This document shows positions 7,784-15,352 of a stretch of DNA of 35,037 bases, piece by piece. The first letter of the stretch is position 1. Every line of letters begins with the position of its first letter. The stretch comes from Balneolaceae bacterium (GTDB taxonomy: Bacteria > Bacteroidota > Rhodothermia > Balneolales > Balneolaceae). The stretch spans positions 1 through 35,037 of the forward strand of contig VEMX01000077.1 in NCBI GenBank assembly GCA_009711805.1, given 5' to 3'. The position numbers and the translations under genes were made by a program. The notes beneath the pieces are model-generated. The model was not told where the DNA came from. It saw only the letters and a list, made by a program, of their open reading frames with translations, and made no database searches.

Positions 7784-8374
7784 TTATCTGTATTTATCAT
7801 TTAGTCCTACTCCCTTCTGTATCATCGGGATGATTTTCTCTAATCTCCGTTTCTTAGTAGAATCTCGTTTAGCTTCAGCAATATGTTCGGCGTATTCACG
7901 CTGCTTGTATGGAGTAAGGTCTTCAAACTGTGTCTTTAATTCAGGGTCTTCCGACAATATTTTATCCAGCTCAGGGGGAATTTCCAGTTTCTTATTTTTT
8001 TCGGCTTTGAGTTCTTTTCCTGCTTTTTGATTATCGATGGCCTGTTGAATAAAACCCCGAACTTCATCTTTATCAATTTCATCCTGCTTTAGGAACCGAA
8101 GTTGTCTCATGGCCTTGGTTTTACCCTCTTGTGCATTCAGAAGCTTGTTATCAGGGTCGTCCAGGAATACTCCCTGGAAAAACCATATGCCCATATGATT
8201 TTTAAAAGCCGCAAGTCCAACTATATTTTTGTTATCCAATGTATAAACCGGGAGCCCCCATTTGATGGTTTCATCCAGTTCTGTTTCCAGGATTAAATCG
8301 CGGAGCGTAGTCAGTTGGTCTTCCCATTTGGGATGTTTGTTGATATATGCTTCAACAGTTTTCTTATCGTCCAT
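7784..8374 (-). CDS. YdeI/OmdA-type protein with DUF1801 domain
   Basis: 196 residues. The first part (about 5-110) is a DUF1801 domain: HPKWEDQLTTLRDLI, ETIKWGLPVYTLDNKNIVGLAAFKNHMGIWFFQG. The second part (about 130-190) has the OmdA/YdeI pattern IPPELDKILSEDPELKTQFEDLTPYKQREYAEHIAEAKRDSTKKRRLEKII. Proteins of this family are linked by annotation to bacteriocin protection and OmpD association, but the molecular role is not established. It heads a probable two-gene operon with the DUF1697 gene 13 bases downstream. Family assignment is secure; function is not. Confidence 0.9.
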   Translation of the reverse strand: MDDKKTVEAYINKHPKWEDQLTTLRDLILETELDETIKWGLPVYTLDNKNIVGLAAFKNHMGIWFFQGVFLDDPDNKLLNAQEGKTKAMRQLRFLKQDEIDKDEVRGFIQQAIDNQKAGKELKAEKNKKLEIPPELDKILSEDPELKTQFEDLTPYKQREYAEHIAEAKRDSTKKRRLEKIIPMIQKGVGLNDKYR

Positions 8375-8528
8375 GGCTGATGTTCCGTTTGTAAATGTTT
8401 AAATAACTCCGTTAATCATCACAATGGCAGACTGTGACTCCCCGGTATGTTTCTCAATTTACAATTAAGGGAATATATAGAAATGGGAGAATTATTTATA
8501 AATAAGTGGCCAGTCTTACTTAATAAGG

Positions 8529-8693
8529 CTATTCACTTCTTTTGGCTATTACCCAAACAGCGTGGATGATGCCTGGAATATATCCCAGAATGGTAAGAAG
8601 TATATTCAACCAAAAAGCACCGCCTAAGCCTACAGTCATAAATACACCAAGAGGGGGCAGAAATACAGCAAGTAAAATTCGTATCAAATCCAT
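8529..8693 (-). CDS. YqaE/Pmp3 family small membrane protein
   Basis: 54 residues with two transmembrane helices: IRILLAVFLPPLGVFMTVG and FWLNILLTILGYIPGIIHAVWVI. The PPLGVF and LGYIPGIIHA motifs are diagnostic of the Pmp3/YqaE stress-peptide family. An in-frame ATG at 8756 would add 21 residues, but the family begins right before the first helix and the start at 8693 (MDLIRILL) gives a standard length. Pmp3 proteins influence membrane potential and salt or cold tolerance in eukaryotes and plants; the bacterial role is less clear. It lies 87 bases downstream of the dehydrogenase gene on the same strand and may share its transcript. Confidence 0.9.
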   Translation of the reverse strand: MDLIRILLAVFLPPLGVFMTVGLGGAFWLNILLTILGYIPGIIHAVWVIAKRSE

Positions 8694-8780
8694 AACGAAG
8701 GTTTTTAAATGAGAGGACAAGTTTAACACGAAGGAGATGATCTCTTGTTTCACCATATCTGAATGGTTCAGAAATAGGAC

Positions 8781-9704
8781 CTACAAACGGCCTACAGAAC
8801 GTATAGCCTTTTTGAGTATATTTACGGAAGCATGAAGTTTATCATATTCCTTTTTCGAGATGTCAATTTCCAGGACTTCCCGTATTCCGTCCGAAGAGAT
8901 AACAGAGGGGAGCGACAAGGCCACCCGGTCGATACCATATAAGTTTGATATAACAGATGAGACCGTGAGTATGCGATTTTCATCACGCAATAAAAAGGTT
9001 AGAAGTGTAGCTGTTACTAAGCCAATGGCGTGGTTGGTAGCCCCTTTTCGTTTAATGATTTCTGCGGCAGCCATCCTCAACTGATCGGATATTTCATCTT
9101 CATAAGAAGATTTCCATGAATTCCATTTACGGAGTGGGGTTCCCTCAATCATCACATTAGACCATAGTATGACTTCAGAATCTCCATGTTCGCCAATTAC
9201 CTGGGCATGTACTGCTTTGGGATCTATGTGTAATTTCTTCCCGATCATTTCCCGAAGGCGGGATATATCCAGCATGGTTCCGGTACCAATGACACGCTGG
9301 GCAGCCATGCCTGTATATTTTTGATAGTAATAGGTGAGTACGTCAACCGGATTGGAGACTATGATCAGCAGCCCTTTATATCCCTTTAGCTTACAACTTA
9401 TATCCCGGACAATGCGAATGTTTTCTGAAAGCAAATCAAGCCGGCTTTCTCCGGGATTTCCTCCCCGGCCCGCCGTAATAACAATGGCATCACACTGCAG
9501 CATGTCTTCAATATCAGCCGCGTATATATCGGTGGAAGGGAAAAAGGATGAACCATGGTTTAAGTCCATGGCTTCTCCTACAGCCAGTTCTTTATTGATG
9601 TCGTTGACCAACAGTTTCCTGCAGAGTCCCTGGTGCAAAATGGATATGGCTACACTTGATCCAACCCATCCCATTCCAATTATGCCAATTGATTTTGAAG
9701 TCAT
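8781..9704 (-). CDS. L-lactate/L-2-hydroxyacid dehydrogenase (LDH/MDH family), unusual specificity residue
   Basis: 307 residues, full length. NAD-binding GMGWVG at 10-15 and the NAD-adenosine acidic residue D35 in LVNDIN. Catalytic residues are intact: loop arginine R88 (GESR), N118 (VSNP), D146 and R149 (LDISR), H173 in GEHGDSEV, T223 in GAT. The family's main substrate-selecting position, glutamine in lactate dehydrogenases and arginine in malate dehydrogenases, aligns with G82 here (AGRGGNPGESR). That loss of side chain suggests a larger or different 2-oxoacid, so calling it simply lactate dehydrogenase is not justified. The rest of the active-site loop (GESRLDLL) is LDH-like. It appears monocistronic, perhaps with the small membrane gene downstream. 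Function: NADH-dependent reduction of a 2-oxoacid, cytoplasmic. Confidence 0.88.
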   Translation of the reverse strand: MTSKSIGIIGMGWVGSSVAISILHQGLCRKLLVNDINKELAVGEAMDLNHGSSFFPSTDIYAADIEDMLQCDAIVITAGRGGNPGESRLDLLSENIRIVRDISCKLKGYKGLLIIVSNPVDVLTYYYQKYTGMAAQRVIGTGTMLDISRLREMIGKKLHIDPKAVHAQVIGEHGDSEVILWSNVMIEGTPLRKWNSWKSSYEDEISDQLRMAAAEIIKRKGATNHAIGLVTATLLTFLLRDENRILTVSSVISNLYGIDRVALSLPSVISSDGIREVLEIDISKKEYDKLHASVNILKKAIRSVGRL

Positions 9705-9903
9705 TCTTTAATTATTAGTTATAAACAATTACCATACGAATTATAAAGAAAGTAGCCTTCATCTGTGAAGATGTGATTAATAATAGGTAAAGATTTTAAA
9801 GGAGGCTGATTCGTTTAATTCTGGAGTAGGTGGCAATAAACTCTATTGAAGTGCCAGCCTGTATCCATTCAAAGTCTCCTTGTTGGCTGTTGCAGATATC
9901 CCT

Positions 9904-10101
9904 GAGGATGTCTGCCTCAACGCTGATTACATCAGTTGCCATGAATAAGGAGACTGCCACGGGCTGGTTCGTTGGGCTCACCCATCCCTCGCAGATGGAG
10001 GTTCTTATTATTTTCTTTCCCTTAAAACTCAAAACAACGAGTCATTCAGAACGAAGTGATGAATCTTCTTATGATCTACCCCGATTTGTATTCCTTTTTA
10101 G
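9904..10101 (+). repeat. Dispersed intergenic repeat, copy C (modules in changed order)
   Basis: 9904-9996 matches the main block of copy A (tcaacgctgatta, ggagactgccacgggctg, ccctcg-agat). 10041-10101 matches its first block (gtcattcag, gatgaatcttct-atgatct, tttgtatt-cttttta). In copy A the gtcattcag block comes first; here it comes second. That modular shuffle shows the blocks are independent units. Confidence 0.75.
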
Positions 10102-10141
10102 CCATATGGTGCTAACTTTCATTGTGCCATATGGCGCTAAC
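10101..10141 (+). repeat. Tandem 16-bp repeat pair
   Basis: gccatatggtgctaac (10101-10116) and gccatatggcgctaac (10126-10141) differ at one base and are spaced 25 bases apart, start to start. Each contains the near-palindrome GCCATATGG(C). They could be a paired protein-binding site or simply part of the repeat DNA. Confidence 0.6.
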
Positions 10142-10207
10142 CATGGATAGCACAAGTCGGACTGTTTTGTGCAAGCAGATGACAAAAAATTGAAAAGAAA
10201 AATCGGT

Positions 10208-13200
10208 TCAGACGGTTAAGGTGTCCTTAACAAGCTTATCTTGTTCGGCCTGGTGGATTTTCTTTTGTCCGGCGGCGGGAGACGCTGAGGCCTGTCGTCC
10301 GATGTAACGGATACTCTGACCATCTTGCAACAAGTCGGTAAAACGAGGAGCTAAGAAAAACCAGGCTCCCATATTCTTGGGTTCTTCCTGGCACCAGACA
10401 ATATCTTTCACATTTTCGAAATCTTTAAGTTGTTCCACAATAGCATCATCTGCAAAAGGATAGTATTGCTCCAGGCGGGCAATAGCTACATTATCGATGT
10501 TGTTCCGTTCCCGGTATTTAAGCAGGTCATAATATACCTTGCCTGAACAAATCACCAAACGTTGAACTTTAGTAGCATCGGTAATCTTGTTATCCCTGAT
10601 AAATGGATGGAACTCCCCGCTTGCCAGTTCTTCTGTATTGGATGTTGCCATCGGATGACGAAGCAGGCTTTTGGGGGTCATCAGTATAGCAGGTTTATTG
10701 GATACCTGCAGCACCTGCCGGCGAAGCATATGATAATACTGAGCCGGTGTAGTTACATTCAAAATCTGCATGTTATCCTCAGCGCAAAGCTGTAAGAAAC
10801 GCTCCAGGCGGGCAGAGGAGTGTTCCGGTCCCTGGCCTTCATAAGCGTGCGGAAGATTCATTACAAGGGCACATTGTTGCCCCCACTTAGCCCGGCTTGA
10901 CGCTACAAACTGATCGATAATAACCTGGGCTCCGTTGGCGAAATCACCAAACTGAGCTTCCCATATTACCAGGGCGTCCAGATTTTCGGCACTGTATCCG
11001 AATTCGAACCCAAGGGCGGCAAATTCACTTAACAAACTGTTGTGAACATGAAAACGCCCCTGCTCATCCGAAAGGTTATTCAGCGGCACAAAGGTTTGGT
11101 CGGTGTCGGTACCGTGAAGTACGGCATGCCGGTGAGAGAAGGTTCCTCTCTCAACATCCTGCCCGGTTAGGCGGATGGGGGTTCCGCTTTTCAGTAGAGA
11201 GCCAAAGGCTAACAGTTCCGCAAAGCCCCAGTCTATTTTCTTTTCATTCTTATCTACAATTTCTGCCCGTTTGGCAAGCTGTTTGAGCAACTTGGGATTG
11301 GCATCAAAGTCTTTGGGTACCGTATTCAGCTTAACGGCAATGTCTTTGAGCTCCTCTGTTGGATAGGTCGTATCCGGATAGGTGTTCCAATCTTCCTGCT
11401 GTTCTTCGGTACGATCAATGAGGTTGTCGGTGACTTCAAGCTTAGGGGCTTTTTTGGCATCTTCAAATGCTTCCTGCAGCAGCTGATGAAATTCATCAAA
11501 TATCTGCTGTGTTTCTTCTTTGGTGAGCTCTCCATTCTTTACCAGATGCTCGGTATAGATATCGCGCACCGGCGCATGATCACTAATTTCCTTGTACATA
11601 TCCGGTTGGGTAAATGCAGGCTCATCTCCTTCATTATGACCGTGTTTACGATATCCAATGAGGTCGATGATCACATCTTTGCCAAACTTCTGGCGGTAAT
11701 CCAAAGCCGTTTGTATGGCATGAACAGCGGCTTCGGGGCGATCTCCATTTACATGGAAAATAGGGGCCAGAATCATTTTGGCCAGGTCGGATGCATATTC
11801 AGTTGAACGACCATCTTTGGGTAAGGTGGTAAACCCAATCTGGTTGTTAATGATAATATGAACCGTGCCTCCGGTTTTGTAGCCTTCCAATTGCGACATA
11901 TTCAGTGTTTCAGCTACCACACCTTGTCCGGCAAAAGCAGCATCACCGTGCATAAGAACAGGGAGAATACGTTTTTCAGCATCTTCATCTTTACGACTAT
12001 CCTGGAGGGCACGCGAAGCACCTTCTACTACCGGGTTAACCGCTTCGAGATGGCTGGGATTGGGCATCAACTGAAGTTCAATTTCAGTACCATTGGCGGC
12101 TTTGTGTTTTCCTTTGGCTCCCAGGTGATATTTTACGTCCCCAGAACCTTGTATGGAATCAGGGTCTATATTTCCTTCAAATTCTGCAAACACCCGGTGA
12201 TAAGGCTTGTTCATAATGTTCACCAGGATGTTTAAACGTCCCCGGTGAGCCATCCCTACAAATATTTTTTCAATATTATGAGTGCCTGCTTTTTCAAGCA
12301 TGAAGTGAATCATCGGAATGAGGGTATCTGCCCCTTCAAGCGAAAATCTTTTGTGGCCTATATATTTTTTATGGAGGAACTCCTCGAAGGCCATGGCCTG
12401 GTTCAGCTTGTGCAGAATTTCCCGTTTGTCATCTTTCGTTAAATTTGGCTTGTTGGTGGATGACTCCATAGTCTCCCGCAGCCACTTTCGTTCGTTCAGG
12501 TCAAGCAGGTGTTTGTATTCTGCTCCTATATGTCCACAGTAGGTATCGCGCAGCAAGCGGATAATCTCCCGGAGGGGGGCTTTGTCTTTACCTCCCAATC
12601 CACCGCAGTAAAACTCGCGGTCTAAGTCCCACAAACTGAGGCCATAATACTCGAGGTCGAGTTCGGGGTTATGTCGCGGTTGGGTTGCCAGAGGATTAAG
12701 GTCTGCCAGTACATGCCCGCGCATGCGGTACATATTGATAATACGCCAAACACTGATGGCACGCCGGTCTTGCTCGAGGGTATTGGCGCCTCCTGAAAAA
12801 GGTCCGGAATATTTATCGTGCCCATAGGGAAGGGGTTCGTACGAAATTTCCAGGTCTGTAAATATCTGATCATAGAAATCTTCTTGTCCGCTGAGCAGGT
12901 CATCGATTTTCTTGAGAAACATGCCTGATTCGGCGCCCTGGATAACCCGATGGTCGTAGGTTGAAGTAACGGTCATCACTTTGCTGACACCTAACTGGTT
13001 CAGCACATCCTTCGACATAGCCCGGTATTCGGCAGGATAATCAATAGCACCAGTGGCAATAATAGTTCCCTGGGTTTGCATCAGCCGGGGAACCGACGAT
13101 ACCGTACCAATTGTACCGGGATTGGTAATACTGATGGTTGTGTCCTGGAAGTCTTCGATCTGAAGGTTTCCGTTGCGGGCTTTGTCAACAAGTTCTGCAA

Positions 13201-13843
13201 AGGCATACAGAAACTCTTTAAAGGTCATTTTGTCAACCCCCTTAATATTGGGAACAACCAAATTCCGGGAACCGTCTTTGCCTTTTAAATCTACGGCAAC
13301 CCCCAGGTTCACAGAATCAGGGATCACTTTATAGTGATTGTCATCCTGGTGCAGGTAGGAGTTGTTGAGATTGGGAAATTCTTTAAGCGCCCTGATAATA
13401 GCCCAGGCTATAAAGTGTGTGAAAGAAGCTTTGGGCTCATTCTTTTGGATAAGGTGCCGGTTGATAATGGTGCGATCTTCCACCAACATTTTAACAGGCA
13501 TTACCCGCAGCGAAGTGGCCGTTGGCACTTCCAGGCTTTCGTCCATGTTCTCTACAATCTTTGTAGCTACCCCTTTGATTTTTTCGAGCTGGGCGTTTTT
13601 GGGTATCCTGGATTCTTTCTTTTTGGGCTTCGCCTTTTCTTTGGCTTTGGTAGGTTTTTTAGTTACAGGGGCCTCTTTGATTTCGGTATCTGCAACTGTG
13701 GGTTCCTCTGTGGGTATGCCTTCGAGTTCATCAAAGTATTTTTTCCAGTGAGGGGGGACCGTTTCAGGGCTGGATTTGTATTGTTCGTATAATTCTTCTA
13801 CGAGTGCGGAATTGGGGCCGAATACGGCTTCGAGTGATTTCAA
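10208..13843 (-). CDS. kgd: Multifunctional 2-oxoglutarate dehydrogenase: E1 fused to E2 succinyltransferase domain
   Basis: 1211 residues. Order: short E1o N-terminal segment (about 5-45, FGPNSALVEELYEQYKSSP); a Lys/Pro/Glu-rich linker (46-95); a 2-oxoacid dehydrogenase acyltransferase domain (about 95-330) with catalytic motif TYDHRVIQGAESG near residue 296; then the thiamine-diphosphate E1 part (about 355-1211) with HGDAAFAGQGVVAETLN near 630 and GQDVERGTFSHRHAVL later. This matches the mycobacterial Kgd architecture (about 1230 residues). The domain catalyses oxidative decarboxylation of 2-oxoglutarate and succinyl transfer in the TCA cycle. No lipoyl domain is present, so a lipoylated partner (E2p-like) must be encoded elsewhere. 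The gene stands alone, divergent from cysH. Function firm; the symbol follows the actinobacterial name, with sucA/odhA the alternatives. Confidence 0.93.
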   Translation of the reverse strand: MKSLEAVFGPNSALVEELYEQYKSSPETVPPHWKKYFDELEGIPTEEPTVADTEIKEAPVTKKPTKAKEKAKPKKKESRIPKNAQLEKIKGVATKIVENMDESLEVPTATSLRVMPVKMLVEDRTIINRHLIQKNEPKASFTHFIAWAIIRALKEFPNLNNSYLHQDDNHYKVIPDSVNLGVAVDLKGKDGSRNLVVPNIKGVDKMTFKEFLYAFAELVDKARNGNLQIEDFQDTTISITNPGTIGTVSSVPRLMQTQGTIIATGAIDYPAEYRAMSKDVLNQLGVSKVMTVTSTYDHRVIQGAESGMFLKKIDDLLSGQEDFYDQIFTDLEISYEPLPYGHDKYSGPFSGGANTLEQDRRAISVWRIINMYRMRGHVLADLNPLATQPRHNPELDLEYYGLSLWDLDREFYCGGLGGKDKAPLREIIRLLRDTYCGHIGAEYKHLLDLNERKWLRETMESSTNKPNLTKDDKREILHKLNQAMAFEEFLHKKYIGHKRFSLEGADTLIPMIHFMLEKAGTHNIEKIFVGMAHRGRLNILVNIMNKPYHRVFAEFEGNIDPDSIQGSGDVKYHLGAKGKHKAANGTEIELQLMPNPSHLEAVNPVVEGASRALQDSRKDEDAEKRILPVLMHGDAAFAGQGVVAETLNMSQLEGYKTGGTVHIIINNQIGFTTLPKDGRSTEYASDLAKMILAPIFHVNGDRPEAAVHAIQTALDYRQKFGKDVIIDLIGYRKHGHNEGDEPAFTQPDMYKEISDHAPVRDIYTEHLVKNGELTKEETQQIFDEFHQLLQEAFEDAKKAPKLEVTDNLIDRTEEQQEDWNTYPDTTYPTEELKDIAVKLNTVPKDFDANPKLLKQLAKRAEIVDKNEKKIDWGFAELLAFGSLLKSGTPIRLTGQDVERGTFSHRHAVLHGTDTDQTFVPLNNLSDEQGRFHVHNSLLSEFAALGFEFGYSAENLDALVIWEAQFGDFANGAQVIIDQFVASSRAKWGQQCALVMNLPHAYEGQGPEHSSARLERFLQLCAEDNMQILNVTTPAQYYHMLRRQVLQVSNKPAILMTPKSLLRHPMATSNTEELASGEFHPFIRDNKITDATKVQRLVICSGKVYYDLLKYRERNNIDNVAIARLEQYYPFADDAIVEQLKDFENVKDIVWCQEEPKNMGAWFFLAPRFTDLLQDGQSIRYIGRQASASPAAGQKKIHQAEQDKLVKDTLTV

Positions 13844-14226
13844 TGGTTTAATAACCTCTTAAAATGTTATAGCAGCGATTTAGTCTTGTAATAAAAATTC
13901 CGGTAATAAGGTTCGAATTCTACATAAGTATATTTTCGAATCAGCACCAAAATTAAGCATTAGATCTTAAAAAAACGATATTTTCTGAAGGTGGAATATG
14001 AGGTGTATAAGTTAATAGATGAATCCGTTTGCTGGAATAAAAGAGGCTGGTTAAAAGTCATAAATAAAGCCTTATTTTTTGAAGTGGTTATCGTATATTT
14101 GAGTGGCTTCATAAATCTGAATTACAAACTTTGAGCTGAACGGCTGTTCTGAAAACCGCTTACAAGAAGGAATGGATCACAGTAAAAAGTAAATGCAACA
14201 ACTGTAGCAGGGGTAGCAGACAGGGT
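13844..14226. other. Divergent promoter region between the E1/E2 gene and cysH
   Basis: 383 bases, AT-rich, no gene. It must hold promoters in both directions. On the + strand a perfect -7 box TATATTTG lies at 14094-14101. No confident riboswitch was seen; I looked for SAM-type folds ahead of cysH and found no convincing core. Confidence 0.6.
14094..14101 (+). promoter_or_regulatory. Candidate -7 promoter element of cysH
   Basis: TATATTTG is an exact match to the Bacteroidetes consensus TAnnTTTG. The expected -33 TTTG is not in perfect position; only a T-run at 14074-14080 is present upstream. It would give a leader of about 120 bases before the ATG at 14227. Confidence 0.35.
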
Positions 14227-14886
14227 ATGAAATCACTACAAGTAAAAAGGCTTAACAAATCACTTTCCGTAGCCCATAACGATGCGCGGCTGGCACACAT
14301 CCTGAATACGCACCGGGGTAAAACCCTGATAACAACTTCTTTTGGAACTACTTCGGCCTTGTTATTACATATGGTGAGCCGTATCCGCCCTGATCACCCG
14401 GTTCATTTTGTGAATACGGGGTATTTATTCCCGGAAACTATTGACTACATAAATGAACTGACCAAAAGATTTGACCTGAATGTGATAGAGCATCAACCTG
14501 TCCCCAAAGAGCATGCTATTACAAAAGAGAATAAAACCTGGGAAGATAACCCCGACTTGTGTTGCTATTACAATAAGGTGAAACTGGTTAATGAAATCAA
14601 AAAGGGATATGATGTCTGGATATCAGGCTTGATCGGCTATCAGAATAGCTACCGCAGCGGGCTGGATATATTGCAGGAACGTAAAGATATATACCGGTTC
14701 TATCCCCTCATCGACTGGGCCAAAGAAGAGGTTGAGGAGTATTTCGATAACTATTCGTTACCCCGGCATCCCTTAGAACGTTTTGGGTATCATTCAATAG
14801 GATGTACCCATTGCACCCAAAAAGGATCGGGTAGAGATGGGCGGTGGGATAATAGTTCTAAATCGGAGTGTGGGCTACACACCTGA
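14227..14886 (+). CDS. cysH: Sulfonucleotide (APS/PAPS) reductase, CysH type with Fe-S cysteine motifs
   Basis: 219 residues. The nucleotide loop is TTSFGTTSALLLH (about 37-49), followed by VNTGYLFPETIDYINEL. Four cysteines form the paired motif DLCCYYNK (near 117) and GCTHC (near 198), which in this family binds a 4Fe-4S cluster and points to adenylyl-sulfate reductase (EC 1.8.4.10) rather than the cluster-free PAPS enzyme. The catalytic cysteine is in the C-terminal ECGLHT. The enzyme reduces activated sulfate to sulfite with thioredoxin. Some positions are unusual: SGLIGYQNSYRSG replaces the common G-(I/L)-R-x-x-QS-x-x-R pattern. No other sulfate assimilation gene is in the window. It is flanked downstream (44 bases) by the inverted 214-bp repeat. 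Family firm; APS versus PAPS is inferred from the cysteines. Confidence 0.88.
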   Translation: MKSLQVKRLNKSLSVAHNDARLAHILNTHRGKTLITTSFGTTSALLLHMVSRIRPDHPVHFVNTGYLFPETIDYINELTKRFDLNVIEHQPVPKEHAITKENKTWEDNPDLCCYYNKVKLVNEIKKGYDVWISGLIGYQNSYRSGLDILQERKDIYRFYPLIDWAKEEVEEYFDNYSLPRHPLERFGYHSIGCTHCTQKGSGRDGRWDNSSKSECGLHT

Positions 14887-15352
14887 ATGGGGATTCTTAT
14901 GGTCGCTACTCTATAGAAAGAGCTTATCCCGAATGGATGCAAAATGGCGATCTATATAATTGAATATATTACCGTTGAATTGTTTTATGTAATAGCCCAA
15001 TTTTGAGGTACGGATTAGGCGGCGAAATTTCCCCGTACGCTGCGTTCAAGTGAAAATTGGGGTACTCAGGGTATCACAGTACCCTTCCGTTCCCATTTCC
15101 ACTTCGCCTTGCGTACGATTAAATTTCTTGGTGAATAATCCGGGTTATGACTGGTTATTTTTCCACATAGGAATGGTGCCATTGCGTACGTCCGGCACTA
15201 TGCCTGGCTAAGGAAGGTATGGGTTGAAGTATGAGCTTGGGATCGCGAAAAAAATAAACTCTTGGAGCTTTAATTCGCTTGCTGCTTCCCCTATATTCCG
15301 TCTTATTATTTTAGGAAAGAATTACCTTTACGATAAGATAAAAGAATCAGGA
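14887..15352. other. Intergenic region between cysH and the oligoendopeptidase
   Basis: No gene recognised. It contains the right copy of the 214-bp repeat. After it, 15144-15352 is unique DNA that probably carries the peptidase promoter; an open frame extends the peptidase upstream to 15224 but does not look like part of it. No convincing terminator follows cysH. Confidence 0.6.
14930..15143 (-). repeat. 214-bp repeat, right copy (inverted relative to 1-214)
   Basis: Matches 1-214 in reverse complement with five substitutions. Compared with the left copy, this one lacks an 11-base unit next to its cysH-proximal end. There the left copy reads ATTCGtgaataATTCGGG and this copy reads ATTCGGG, as if deleted between direct ATTCG repeats. 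The other end (gtgaataatccgg, 15131-15143) is intact. Confidence 0.93.

Larger units (their letters stand above)
9705..10207. other. Intergenic region between the dehydrogenase and 2-oxoglutarate dehydrogenase genes
   Basis: 503 bases without a gene. Open frames here cross repeat DNA and lack protein features. It contains dispersed repeat copy C (9904-10101) and a tandem pair of 16-bp units at 10101-10141. An AT-rich stretch at 9705-9760 probably holds the promoter of the minus-strand dehydrogenase. A hairpin GCACAA (10150-10155) / TTGTGC lies downstream of the large gene but has no T-run on the transcribed strand. Confidence 0.6.

Noticed and set aside
13844-14226. Riboswitch ahead of cysH
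   Set aside because: A SAM-type element would be plausible, but I could not find a consistent core or switch hairpin.
14886-14963. Frame reading DSYGRYSIERAYPEWM up to a stop, extending into the repeat
   Set aside because: It looked like a gene remnant, but has no start, is very short and the left repeat copy only shares the last ten residues, so chance is enough.
15224-15352. 43-residue N-terminal extension of the oligoendopeptidase
   Set aside because: The extension has no relation to the M3B family start; MSDTKTSEQ at 15353 with a nearby AGGA fits much better.
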